Origin: Limnephilus marmoratus
Lineage: Eukaryota > Arthropoda > Insecta > Trichoptera > Limnephilidae
DNA: 64,000 nt
NCBI GenBank assembly: GCA_917880885.1
Contig: OU862923.1
Span: 28,349,770 to 28,413,769, forward strand
Direction of reading: 5' to 3'
Below are positions 53,008-62,934 of the stretch, one piece after another. The first letter of the stretch is position 1, and each line of letters begins with the position of its first letter. Both the position numbers and the translations under genes were made by a program. The notes under the pieces were generated by a model. The model did not search any database. It had not been told where the DNA came from and saw only the letters and a list, made by a program, of their open reading frames with translations.

Positions 53008-53424
53008 TTTACATTAGCTCCACATAGGGGGCATAGGCATACACTCCTGAGGGCCTTAGGGCCTATGTCATCCTTGGGGTCTTTTTAAGGAGAGGAAGTT
53101 CTGGGAAGGAAAAGAGATATGCGGGGTGGGTGTATCTAGGAGTGACGGACGTATAAATATATCCCTAATACTGCGGTGTGAGGCAATATTCCGTGAGAGT
53201 CCTGCTGGAGAGGTCAAAAAGGTCTCCCTCAACCAGTCTCTCCCAATCCGAACTGCCATGCAGTAGGGCAGACGCATCCGCCGCCAATAACCAGATAAAC
53301 GTCACCCCATAAACTCGGGCACCCCACGTAGTGAACCACTTGAGGCCTAAACCTATGGCATGACCTTATTATCCAATAAATGGTTCCCGGGGCGGCGCAA
53401 TGGTACAAATACCCCCTCCCAAAT
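53008..53424 (-). mobile_element. SINE-like family B copy
   Basis: ACATTAGCTCCACATAGGGG at the reversed 3' end, CCTCAACCAGTCTCTCCC in the middle, and AATACCCCCTCCCAAATTT at the other end. The terminal hairpin is rearranged (CTGAGGGCCTTAGGGCC). Confidence 0.72.
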
Positions 53425-53661
53425 TTCTACGCCTACCAGACTTGCTATCAAACTGGGAATCAATACTAGTTGACATATAATTGCTAAAAACGCAATTTTT
53501 TTAACAATATTTTGCCTCATCGAAATAGAAAAGTTTGTAAAAGAACACCTTGTTTTGCAGGATAACCGACTTAGATAGATATTCGTTTTGCTGGATCATT
53601 TTTCTTAATAATAATAACGTAGTAATTATATAGCACAATTTTGTGTTATTTCACTTGCACA

Positions 53662-54065
53662 ATGACGGCCTCCATAGTCCAGTGGCTAAGACTCTTGACT
53701 CACATTCCGGAGGTCGCGGGTTCGAACCCGGCATGCGCAAATAAATTTTATTTGATTAATTTGTGTTATTTCACAATTAATTCATTTAAAATAATATATA
53801 GTATATTTGCGGCATGCTCCAGAGTGGAAGATACTATTAGTATCGCCCTGGTGTAAGACCACCATTCAGAATTGAAACGTTGCTTGAAAATGGCTTTAGC
53901 CGTGTTTAGTGACCAGATCTGAATAGCCAGGTACTTCCCAACCTTCCTCTTCCCCACCTCCTTCCCCTCCCCACTACCTTCAGCCTCACAACATACCCCA
54001 ATTGGGGATGACATAGTCTCACTGGCTCCAGACGGGAGCAGTTGAGACTCTTGTGCGGTATTCAC

Positions 54066-54162
<97 letters not shown>
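53662..54162 (+). mobile_element. SINE family A, complete copy with 94-nt poly-A
   Basis: The tRNA-related head has an A box (TAGTCCAGTGGC, 53675-53686) and a consensus B box (GGTTCGAACCC, 53719-53729). The T-arm GCGGG/CCGGC-type pairing is visible. The body runs through GCGCAAATAAATTTTATTTG, CCCTGGTGTAAGACC, CAGATCTGAATAGCCAGG, CCCCAATTGGGGATG and GGCTCCAGACGGGAGCAG. It ends GTATTCACTGT and an uninterrupted run of about 94 A (54069-54162). It would be transcribed by RNA polymerase III and mobilised by a LINE. A clear target duplication is not visible. Confidence 0.85.
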
Positions 54163-54163
<1 letters not shown>

Positions 54164-54189
54164 AATAATTCTGTTCAGTTTGTAAATTT

Positions 54190-54530
54190 GTATTGCATTC
54201 ACTTTGATGTAGGTAAACATGGTCGAATACGGCTCTTGTCTATTAAACCCAAGGTCGCGGATTCGAATTCGATTTGTGTTATTTTTGTGTGTGGAAAATA
54301 CTCTCAGCATTGCTTAGGTATAAGGCCATCGTTCAGAATTGAAATGTTGCTTGAAATGTCTTTAACTGTGCTTGGTGACCAAACCTGAATAACCAGGTAC
54401 TTCTCTACCTGGCACGTCCCCATCTCCTTCCCCTCTACACTACCTTCTGGCTCATAACAAAACCCTTTTGGGAGATGCATCCAGACGGTAGCAGTTGGGA
54501 CTCGTTTGCGGTATTCACATTAAAAAATAA
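54190..54530 (+). mobile_element. SINE family A, diverged copy
   Basis: The degraded B box is GCGGATTCGAATTCG. The body matches through GGAAAATACTCTCAGC, GGTGACCAAACCTGAATAAC and ATCCAGACGGTAGCAG and ends TATTCACATTAAAAAAT. It lies just after the young copy and is clearly older. Confidence 0.7.
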
Positions 54531-55034
54531 TAGAAATTATGGTAGTGACTTGTTTTTTTAACGTTTCCGATTTGTTTTAAGTACACTATAGCTATACTCC
54601 TTCTTCTGGTGATATTTCTTATGAGAGGTTGGCTATCATCTATCAGTAGTGTTTGTATTCCAATGTCTTTGGTCGTATAGGATTATTGCCTCTCTCAATA
54701 TTTCTCTTGATTATTTTCCAATCAATTATCAATTGCCAATTACCAATCGAGATACTGCAGCGCTACGGAAATTTTCCTGGAGTGACGATTGCACTCTTTC
54801 AGAGCACTTCACCGCATATTGGTGCTTATGGTGCAAACTACACCAATCAAATAATACATTCATCACTGCCACGATTGCCTGGATGGAGTTCACCCTGATG
54901 GCCTGCTGGAGACGGGAGATGGTCAAATATCCCCCATAAACGGTTGCTTGCATATGTTTTTATGTTAAACATTTTTCACTTCTTTCCCGCGTTTTTTTTT
55001 CTTTTCTGTTTTTATTTTATTTTTTTATTTTTTT
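54531..55034. other. Unassigned, overlapping ORFs
   Basis: Three overlapping ORFs (54649-54939, 54653-54898 and reverse 54729-54953) reflect locally higher GC. None has a recognisable domain. A T/A-rich run follows. Confidence 0.3.
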
Positions 55035-55042
55035 TTTTTTTT

Positions 55043-55228
55043 CTAAAAGAAAGACAAACATTCCCGGGTTACGAATAACCCAACAATGTTTGAAAATCTC
55101 CTACTACCACCACAGAAAGCCGAAAATGTTGCTTGTGTTGTGATGGAGGACTTGGCCAGCCGAGGAATCTAACACGCGACGCTCGGGTGGGACCCAAGCG
55201 CTATGCCCACTCAACCACTGACCAGTCG
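55043..55228 (-). mobile_element. tRNA-headed SINE family C with UUCG hairpin
   Basis: Reversed, it has an A box (TGGTCAGTGG, at 55215-55224), a B-box-like GTTAGATTCC (55164-55173), and near the 3' end GGGTTA TTCG TAACCC (55066-55081). Outer pairing of AAACATT/AATGTTT precedes a long A-rich tail (T-runs 55000-55043). Only one copy is seen in the window. Confidence 0.6.
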
Positions 55229-55235
55229 TTTATGT

Positions 55236-55999
55236 ATTGTTACTTTGTCTAAAATCTTTTTCTTATTATTTGTCTAATTTCTTTTTTGTTATTTCAAAAT
55301 TTAGAATGTATTGCATTGCGCTACTCCTGCATACAATCTGGAAAAAAGTATTATTATTATAATAATCGAAAAAGGGAGACAAAACCGCCATAATGATTAC
55401 TGCCAATTGCTAAAATCACTGGTGTTGAATAACATATTAGAATCGATCCAAAGAACTTCCCCAGGATTATTGGAAAATCTATAATACCTTGAAAGCTGCA
55501 CAAAAAAATATCTCCCTGGTTATTCTGATTATTATAGGATTGTCCCTTTACACATTTCCAATTGGATTATCTGTTGTGCCTCTTTGTTTAACAGCACATC
55601 CAATATACCGGAAATATGATACATTTATGACAATCACAGTTTTACCCCCATATAACGGGTAGGTACCAAATAGTATTTACACTACGCAAAAGGTAGGAGT
55701 ATAGTAGAGATACGGTGGTAGGTGGTACTCAGCCCCCTTCCCCTCCCCCCGGGTCTGGCCAATTAGCTGCTCATGTTTGGCACTCGCTGTACTGGCCAGG
55801 GCCGGTAAGGGATGCCGAAAGGGGTTACCTAAACATGCCCCAACATGTCCAACGATGAAAAACATGGACTAAAAGCGTAGGTTAATTATTATAAAAATCT
55901 ACCTCCAAGAAAATAATGACTGAAATGTGTTTTATTAGTATTCGTTATCTACTACCGGAGTTTACACAAGCATATCGCTATTGATAGTTGATAATTTAC
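55236..55999. other. No feature recognised
   Basis: No supported ORF or repeat. Confidence 0.35.
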
Positions 56000-56491
56000 A
56001 ATTTGGGAGGCGAGTATTAGTATCGTCACCCCGGGAATTATTTAATGGATAACCAACACCTCTGCCGTGGGTCACCCCAAGCAGTTCGTTACGTTTGGTG
56101 ACTTGGTGTGCCCGAGTTCATGGGGTGAGGTTTGTCTGGGTCTTCGGAGATCTTTTTACATCTCCAGCCGGACAGTGTCGATCTGTTCCCTTGAATCGCA
56201 GTGGGAGGGATGGATAGTTTGTTGATTTGGTGTGCCCGAGTTCATGGGGTGAGGTTTGTCTAGATCTTCGGAGATCTTTTTACATCTCCAGCCGGACTCT
56301 CTCGATCTGTTCCCTTGAATCGCAGTGGGAGGGATGGATTTATACGTCCGTCTCATTTACCTATTTCCTTCCCAGAACTTCCTCTCTTTCCTTGCCCTAA
56401 AAACACCCTCCACACAGCGTCCCCAAAGATGACGAAGTCCCCGAGTGAAATTGTTTTCCTGAACGCCTTCTGTGTGCAGCAAATGTTAAAA
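56000..56491 (+). mobile_element. SINE-like family B copy with internal duplication
   Basis: It starts ATTTGGGAGGCGAGTATTAG and ends GTGTGCAGCAAATG then A-rich. A 124-bp segment is tandemly duplicated: TTGGTGTGCCCGAGTTCATG starts at 56103 and 56227. Both units include TCTTCGGAGATC and TCTCCAGCCGGAC. Confidence 0.76.
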
Positions 56492-56829
56492 AAGTTGAAA
56501 GAATATTGTAAGGTTTTGAGAGCTGAAAATGGGTGCGATAGCCAAGAATATCCAGACAGAAATGCTATGTAAATTTCTGGAAACTCTGCCTTTTTACCGT
56601 TCGAGAATTTTTGCTTATTCTCCAAACAGATTTCTCGCCGATTTCTTCGCTATACGTAAGCTTCCTAATATCGAACCTGGAATTTTATCCGATAACAAAG
56701 TAATATCTTCATAATGTATTTTAGTTTGTTCGTGATGATTTGTAGAAATATCTTCCTTGAAGTAGATACTCCAACTCACTTAGGCGTTTGTTAATATTTT
56801 CTGGAATCTTCTTACCGATAAGCAGTTGA
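56492..56829. other. No feature recognised
   Basis: Short ORFs only. Confidence 0.35.
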
Positions 56830-57215
56830 TTTTATTCAGCTTAGCTTTTGCCAGAACTAGTGTCGTTCAGCTCAGCATTCTGCTTTATGTAATAACTTTT
56901 GTTCAGCTCAGATTCCTCTTTCCTACGACTAATTATTGTGTTCATCTCAACATTCTGACTTATACAACTAATTTCGTTATGCTCAACATTATTTTTTCCG
57001 CAACTAGTGCTTGTAAGTTCAGCTTTTCATAAAGCTGTAGTTCAGCTCAGCTATTTGCTTTACGTACATTATTTGATCAGTTCAGCTCTCTGCTATACAA
57101 AACTACCTAATAATGTAGTTTTCCTTAGATCAGCATTACACTTTGTGTGGCATCTTTTGCTGTGTTCTGCTTTGTGTTTTACATGGCTAGTTTTGCTTAG
57201 CACAGCTGTAGGTAT
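56830..57215. repeat. Degenerate CAGCTCAGC-type tandem array
   Basis: Imperfect units of about 55-60 bp carry TTCAGCTCAGC, a CTGCTTTA-type segment and ACAACTA/ACTAGT. Like the 50240 array the core contains AGCT, but the units differ. The overlapping ORFs are repeat-driven. Confidence 0.7.
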
Positions 57216-57480
57216 ATATTGTACAATTTTTTTACCCTCCAGTAGCAGCCTGAAAGCTCGTAATATTAAAGCGATTTTAACATATGCGAAAATCTATATA
57301 TTCGCTTATTGCTAACAAACAAGCAGCTTTGTTGATTTATTTCAATGGTATTGGCTTTGATGATTTATTTCGTGATCATTTTAAGGATTGGAGTGTAAAA
57401 GCAATTATTATTAAAATGCGAAGTGATGTAGGTACAATTTTGTTTATACAATGAAAAATTAATACAGTGGGAACATTCTG
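57216..57480. repeat. Array-associated flank, copy B
   Basis: CCTGAAAGCTCG, ATTCGCTTATT, TTGATTTATTTCAATGG, TATTGGCT and AAGGATTGGAG occur in the same order and spacing range as after the 50240 array. Confidence 0.6.
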
Positions 57481-57537
57481 TTTTTTTGTTTGACTGAAAC
57501 ATTTAATTTGGGCTTGGTCAGTCAATAAATCAGTTAT

Positions 57538-57814
57538 CATCATCACCACTATTGGCTCTACAACCCCTGGTGGGTCTTGGCCTCCTCAAGAATCTTCCTC
57601 CACTCATCTCGGTATTGTGCCAACTCTCTCCAATTTAGAAGCTCCAAGATAGATATATCTTTGAGGACGTTGTCGCTCCATCTTAGTCTTGGTCTTCCCA
57701 GGCTCCGTCGCCCTATTGGTCTTGAGTTCAGCAGGGACTTTGGTGCTTGATGCTATGTCATTCTCTCCACATGACCCAGCCACCGAAGTCTTCCCAGTTT
57801 TATAAATTTTGCGT
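57538..57814 (-). pseudogene. LINE RT C-terminal fragment with 12-bp TSD
   Basis: In reverse it encodes KLGRLRWLGHVERM, then GRRSLGRPRLRWSDNVLKDI and WRKILEEAKTHQGL with a stop, and a short (GATGAT)n tail. TAAATCAGTTAT flanks it exactly at 57526-57537 and 57815-57826. The RWLGHV-RM...GRPRLRW pattern is the C-terminal end of an RT ORF, the same family as the copy at 20601. It is severely 5' truncated, retaining roughly 90 codons, with a stop after HVERMT. Confidence 0.85.
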
Positions 57815-57904
57815 TAAATCAGTTATACAAGTTTTTTTTATGTATGTAATTTTAAATCAATGTAAAAATATGTGTATTTAAAAATACGATTCCGGCTGAA
57901 GCTT

Positions 57905-57987
57905 AAAAATAATAAAAAAAGAGTGTGCAATTCACACGCGATAGAAGTTAAACCTTCAGAAAACTAAAGTTGACAAGAGTGGGGAGC
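57905..57987. repeat. Repeat family C, inverted partial copy
   Basis: AGTGTGCAATTCACACGCG, TAGAAGTTAAACCTTCAG and GACAAGAGTGGGGAG. It stops exactly where CAGTGGCGGCATAGGG, a hAT-like terminus, begins. Confidence 0.55.
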
Positions 57988-58244
57988 AGTGGCGGCATAG
58001 GGTAGATTGGCACCCGGGGCGGTTTTGTATTGAACACCCTACATAAAATAAAACACCAAATACTAAACATGCTTACGAGACTTCATTTTACTAAAATATT
58101 TGATCACAATATCAAGATTGTTTTCCCTGTCTCTTTCAATTGATAACATAGAAAAATTGATTATTCGCGCTTGGCTCATTGTGGACTTTAAATAAGATTT
58201 TATTAAGACAGAAAAAGAAATTGGCACCTCTGGGACTCGAATGC

Positions 58245-58335
58245 AGGACCTTCCGTTTACATTGAAACAGTTCTACCAACTGAGCTAAGGTGTCTATATC
58301 CACTTCGGTCACATTTAACTATATCATACTTCGAC
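58245..58335 (-). repeat. tRNA-derived repeat, copy 1
   Basis: Reversed it reads GACACCTTAGCTCAGTTGG (A box) and GCATTCGAGTCCCAGAGGTG (B box region). Acceptor strands GACACCT and AGGTGCC pair with one mismatch. The anticodon stem is not canonical, so I treat it as tRNA-derived, not a gene. Confidence 0.5.
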
Positions 58336-58428
58336 TAAGAACTACCAACTTTATCTTCATTTTATTAAAGCACATATTATTGGCTGCTACCTTTATATAT
58401 GATTGCATGATTCAAACCTGAACTAAAT

Positions 58429-58942
58429 GCTATCTACAAGGGCGGATACAGGATTTTTTTCTGGGGGGGCACAAGCACAAGGGGCGAACGGGTAAAAAAA
58501 ATCAACAATTACTCTTAGGATTTTTTTTCTGGGGAGGGGGGGGGGGCACAGGGGGCGGACGGCCAAAAATTAACTGTTACTGTTAGGATTTTTTTCTGGT
58601 GGGGGGCACAAGGTGTGGACGCGCAAAAAAATTAACAATTATCACTGTTAGGATTTTTTTCTGGGCGGGCACAAGGGGCGGAAAGGCAAACGGTAATCAA
58701 CGATGTTAGAAATAAACTTAAGTATCATATTTCAAGTTCAGGTTTAGGAAGGTTTATGAAAGTGTCAAAACAATCGAAAAATTAAATGTTTAAAAAAGAC
58801 AGTTTTAGCTTCTAAGTATGTACTGTGATGGAATCTCCACAGTACACAAAAATACCGTCTGGGGGGTGGGGGGGGGGGCAAGTGCCCCCGTGCCCCCCCC
58901 CCCCCCCCCCCCCCCTCCCCTAATTCCGCCCTTGGCTATCTA
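58429..58942. mobile_element. hAT MITE with perfect 8-bp TSD and internal 70-bp repeats
   Basis: The element proper is 58437-58934 (498 bp). It starts CAAGGGCGGATACAGG and ends TAATTCCGCCCTTG. GCTATCTA flanks it exactly at 58429-58436 and 58935-58942. The left part contains three to four copies of a unit of about 70 bp (AGGATTTTTTTCTGGGGGG, GGCACAAGGGGCGGAC). The right part has G- and C-homopolymer runs. It is noncoding. Confidence 0.9.
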
Positions 58943-58967
58943 GATAGTGTCTGCATAAATTATTAAT

Positions 58968-59034
58968 TAGCTCAGTTAGTAGAGCTGTTGCCATGTAAAC
59001 AAAAGGTCCTGGGTTCAAGTCCCAGAGGTGCCGA
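58968..59034 (+). repeat. tRNA-derived repeat, copy 2
   Basis: TTAGCTCAGTTAGTAGAGC and CTGGGTTCAAGTCCCAG (perfect T-arm) then AGGTGCC. The matching 5' acceptor strand is missing. It is inverted relative to copy 1 across about 640 bp. Confidence 0.5.
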
Positions 59035-59640
59035 TAACTTTTTCTGATGTTTCTGTCTCCAGATTTTCGATTGAGTTTCGCTAATTTCTTCTTTCAATGC
59101 CTGCTTTGCCGGTGTTGGGATCATACATCTCTTCGAGTGTTGATACAAGCTTCTCAAAATGATTCTTCAGTTTTAGAAAGGGAATTAGAAATTATATTCG
59201 AAAAAGAAAATATAGTTGCGACTCATTTCAAAATATGATACTGTAAGTAGCTAGATTATTTACGTTATAGTACATATGTATATAGTGTTATTTATTGAAA
59301 TGTCTTTTCAGCGGGAGATTTTGTGCCCATTCTTTGTCTGTACTAGTGGGTTGTCGTTGTCACCCCTCGGGGCTTGGCAGCTAAAGAATTTTTTCTATTC
59401 AATAAATATTTTTTTCCTTTATATTATTATGGCGCTGCCAGACAAGTTAGGTTATATCTTTAAGATTGGGCTGTACGAAAACAAAAAAATTAAAAATAGT
59501 TTTGTTTTTGATTTTTAACACACGGTACTTATTCCTTTTTTGATATATCCATACATAGGTAATCGAAAATAAAAACAGTTGAACGTGATAATGTAGACAC
59601 TAAAAATATAATTCTTTAACCTTTTTGCCTCTCATTTTGT
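59035..59640. other. No feature recognised
   Basis: Short ORFs on both strands near the tRNA-like repeat are unassigned. Confidence 0.35.
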
Positions 59641-60135
59641 ATGCTACGCAATATTACGTCAAGTAATTCGTCTAAAAAGGTGTTCCATCCGAGTATGCCA
59701 ATTCAAAATTTAATGTGGTTTTATGAGAATCATGTTTTATCTTTCGACAAGCTCCGACCGGCCGTATTTGTAATTCACCCCAATCTACCCCGCGCCATCT
59801 TTACCCGCAGCATTCGGCCGGAATTAAGCAAGCTCCTCTCCTTAGCTCTGTCGTATGAAATGATAACATATATCGCAATAAAATATGTTTACGACTTCAG
59901 GCAACGGACAGCGTTTCATCACAGCCTACGAACGGACGAACAGCCGTGGAAGCCGCTGTTTTATGTAGGACGCCGCCATTTTGAACACGTTTTTCCTGAC
60001 CCGACATTTTTCCCAGAAGGAAAGCTGCGCGCATTTATTCATAGTCAGCTGCGAAAAACGCCGTACTATCCGCTGAATTATTCCGGTATTTCGAGATTTA
60101 CGCCAGTAACACGCGTAAACCCCCTTCGTGAATAA
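59641..60135 (+). CDS. Unassigned 164-codon ORF in CpG-richer DNA
   Basis: This is the longest ORF in the window that I cannot attribute to a transposon or tandem repeat. It starts MLRNITSSNSSKKVFHPSMP and ends RFTPVTRVNPLRE. The predicted protein is basic, with aromatic- and proline-containing stretches (FEHVFPDPTFFPEGKLRAF, KTPYYPLNY). I see no signal peptide, membrane segment, zinc finger or catalytic motif. Local GC and CpG content are higher than in the surroundings, which lengthens chance ORFs on both strands (reverse ORFs at 59926-60180 and 60098-60334). No splice-linked exon, Kozak context or poly-A site is evident. It may be a real exon or only an artefact of composition. Confidence 0.22.
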   Translation: MLRNITSSNSSKKVFHPSMPIQNLMWFYENHVLSFDKLRPAVFVIHPNLPRAIFTRSIRPELSKLLSLALSYEMITYIAIKYVYDFRQRTAFHHSLRTDEQPWKPLFYVGRRHFEHVFPDPTFFPEGKLRAFIHSQLRKTPYYPLNYSGISRFTPVTRVNPLRE

Positions 60136-60345
60136 TGAAATCGAGCACCCCTCGGCGCGAGATGGACTCGCCCCATACAAAGCGGCCCTTAAGGATCAAT
60201 ATTTCGTACCAGACTATATCACCCTCTCCCTTTTTTATATAGACGCGTCTCTCTCTGGCGACGGCGGCCATGATGATTCCGCGGCGTGACGTCATAATGA
60301 CGTATGGCAAAGGAAAATGGTTCGACGGTTGCACATTCTGTAGCG
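60136..60345. promoter_or_regulatory. CpG-rich segment with CRE and TATA motifs
   Basis: TGACGTCA at 60287-60294 and TATATAAAA on the minus strand (60234-60242) flank CGGCGGCCATG (60262). CGGCGGCCATG followed 23-25 bp later by TGACGTCA also occurs at 17223-17253. A promoter reading toward lower coordinates is possible but unproven. Confidence 0.3.
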
Positions 60346-60937
60346 AGGAAAAGCTTTGGCGATAAGGTTCAAATTCATTTGCGCTGCATTTCTAAAATAG
60401 CCATGTATCCTTGAAGCTCTTGCGGGAAATATAATCGGGCTTTGATTGATAAAGGTCATAAGCAGTGCGAATGATTCAAGGGATTTTAGCCAATCGGTGA
60501 TTACGCTTTGATATCCATTTGTGCGCTTTATTCCTTATTTCACATACACCATTATTCTCTGAAAATTGATGTCCGCTTTCCGTTTAACTTCAGCGATACA
60601 TGAAGGACATCTTTTTTCTTTGGCTTGTGATATTTAAAGGATACCTACTTTTTAAGTGCCTTTGGAAAACGCAGATAAATTTTATATAATATTGATACGG
60701 TCTATAAATATTATTTTAGTAATATTTAGAAATTAAAAATGTTTGGTTAATAATATTATTTTTAAATTTATAAAAGTTACATATATACATTACTTATTAA
60801 TATAAATTATAAATATGAGTAGGTACTGATGTATAGGTTTTTAATAATTCATTAATTGTGGGCATTATAAATATTGTATTTTGCAGGTTATTGTAGTGTT
60901 ATTGAAAATTTTATAAAACTATTACTTATGGCACGTA
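60346..60937. other. AT-rich DNA, nothing recognised
   Basis: No supported feature. Confidence 0.35.
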
Positions 60938-61360
60938 TCATCTTTATAAGTAAAAATGAATCGCCGAAATGTATGTACGCGCATAACTTCCGAACGACTG
61001 CACCAAATTGGATAATTCTTTTATTTTTGTGTTCGTTATTATCAGGACAAGGTTTTTATAAAACTACTGGTGAGCTCTGGCATTATGAAATTTGTATAAA
61101 AAATTGCAGTAGGTGGCACGCGAGCTGTTTGAAAAAATGTGCTGGGACTGAATGTATGGAATGCGGAAGGGGGGAGGAGAACTTTGAGGGACGAGGGAAG
61201 GGGGGGAGTGGAGGAGGGAGAGGAAAGGTGTAGGAATCGGAGTGGGAACGCGAGAGGGGAAGGGGAGGCGGAAGGGGAACGAGACCAATGGGAAAGGACA
61301 CGCAGGGTAAAACAACTTATTTATTAAATGGCATAGCAACGCATGCCGGGAATCAGCTAG
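60938..61360 (+). mobile_element. Helitron-like element, copy with intact 3' hairpin
   Basis: The 5' end TCATCTTTATAAGTAAAAAT is preceded by A; the 3' end CAGCTAG is followed by T. GGCAT AGCAACGC ATGCC (61330-61347) ends 13 nt before the terminus, as in Helitron 3' ends. The interior has a long purine-rich G tract that generates spurious ORFs. Confidence 0.75.
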
Positions 61361-62073
61361 TTCTTGATAAAATGAAGAAAATATCTTCCTATTGAAAATC
61401 GTTGTTTTTAATTATTTTCCTGGTTCCATTATGAATCATGTTGTACCCTACTCACTGTTGAAAAAAGATTTTTTCAAACTTTAAAAAAATGTTTTCACCA
61501 CGCGTGATTAGTGGAGATGCTGGGTGCAGAATTGTTTCATAGAGTGAAATTTGGTCTTCATTTGTTTATCAACTGTGCATCGTTACAAAATTCATGTCTT
61601 CAAAATTAGATTTACAAAGCACAGTGTATTAAAATACTGGTTTAATGTATACAGAATTACAATCAATCTTATTAGCTATTGCAATCCGTTAAGATAGGAA
61701 AATATATCAGATGGTGTTCTTGTTTCACCCTGAAAATGTTTTGTAAATACTTTTTCAGATGCAGCAAAAAGACAAATTTCGGCGAGAATTCCATTGTGAA
61801 TCTAATGTCTATTGACATAATTAATAATTTTATTTAATCTTTAATTTTTTCATCGCAGAGAAATAATAATAATAAATTTAATTGGAATATTCCACTTAAA
61901 AATAAAAAAGCTAAGATATTTGCTCTGTACCCTTTCCATATTGTTGGAACTTACTGGTAAAATAGGGACCAAATAGACGAATTTAACTATACCCGACTTC
62001 TCACTAAGGAAATGTACATTGTTTTCAAACATTCTAGTGACCGAGTAAAACCGAGTTAAATCTTTATTAATTT
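61361..62073. other. No feature recognised
   Basis: AT-rich; no supported ORF or repeat. Confidence 0.35.
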
Positions 62074-62471
62074 CTAGCTGTCTCCCGGCATGCGTTGCAA
62101 TGCCACATTCAAAGAAATAAATTGTTTCTGCCTGCATGTCCTTTCTCCTCCCGCACCTCTTTCCCCTCACGAGTTCCCGCCTCCGCCTTCCCTCACCCCA
62201 CTCCCCTCTCGTGCTTCCCCGCCCTGCGAACCCCCCTCTCGAGTTCCCCTCCCCCCACCCGCATAATATACATTCAGTTTTCAAACAGCTCGCGTGCCAC
62301 CTATTGCAATTTTTTTATACAAATTTCATTGTGTTAGAGCTCTCCGCTTCTTTTATACAACCCTTGTCCTGACAATAACGAACACAAAAAAATAGAATTA
62401 TCCAAATTAGTGCATTCGTTCGGAAGTTATGTGCGTACATACATTTCGGCGATTCATTTTTTTGGATAGAT
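62074..62471 (-). mobile_element. Helitron-like element, inverted copy
   Basis: On the minus strand it ends CTAG (62077-62074), with the palindromic hairpin GGCATTGCAACGCATGCC (62104-62087). Its 5' side has AAAAAAATGAATCGCCGAAA. The base after CTAG is A, not T, so the terminus may be altered. It faces the 60938 copy. Confidence 0.68.
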
Positions 62472-62569
62472 ATATTTATATAAATAGATTTAATTTACAT
62501 GCAGAAGTAACGTTAGCTTTTCATCAATTTTTTTTTTATATGAATTTTATTTGTACACAGTATTAACAT

Positions 62570-62807
62570 GCGGTGCAAGTCGATGTTCCAAGAGAGTCCT
62601 GCTGGATGGTCTCTCCAAATCCGGCCTGCCACGCATCTGTTGGGCAAACACATCCACCGCCAAGACTTGGACAAACCTCACTCCCTGAACCCGGGCACAT
62701 CTGCTAAGTCACCAGACGTAGAGAACCACTTGGAGTGACCTGTGGCGGAGGTGTTGGTTATTCAATGAATGGTTTCCGGGACGACAGTACCCATGCCCGC
62801 ATCCTAA
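62570..62807 (-). mobile_element. SINE-like family B, partial copy
   Basis: AAGAGAGTCCTGCTGGATGG, CCCGGGCACATCTGCTAAG and GGTATTCAATGAATGG-type sequence up to CAGTACCCATGCCCGCATCC. The poly-A half is absent. Confidence 0.68.
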
Positions 62808-62934
62808 ATGGTGAAATATATGAAACGTTTCGTTTTCATAATTTTGTATCTTTATTGTTCATTTAAAGTTGTACTCCCATGAAAAGCTTTGCTTGTATGA
62901 ATGGAAGGAATGCTGTTTAATGTTTTATATAATA

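Noticed and set aside
54062..54310. Reverse ORF beginning with a long phenylalanine run
   Set aside because: It is the SINE poly-A read on the other strand.
58860..58920. G-run and C-run as a regulatory switch
   Set aside because: The homopolymers lie inside a MITE and may be inflated by assembly; no evidence for function.
58245..59034. Two functional tRNA genes
   Set aside because: A and B boxes are present, but anticodon stems are irregular and one copy lacks its 5' acceptor strand; treated as tRNA-derived repeats.
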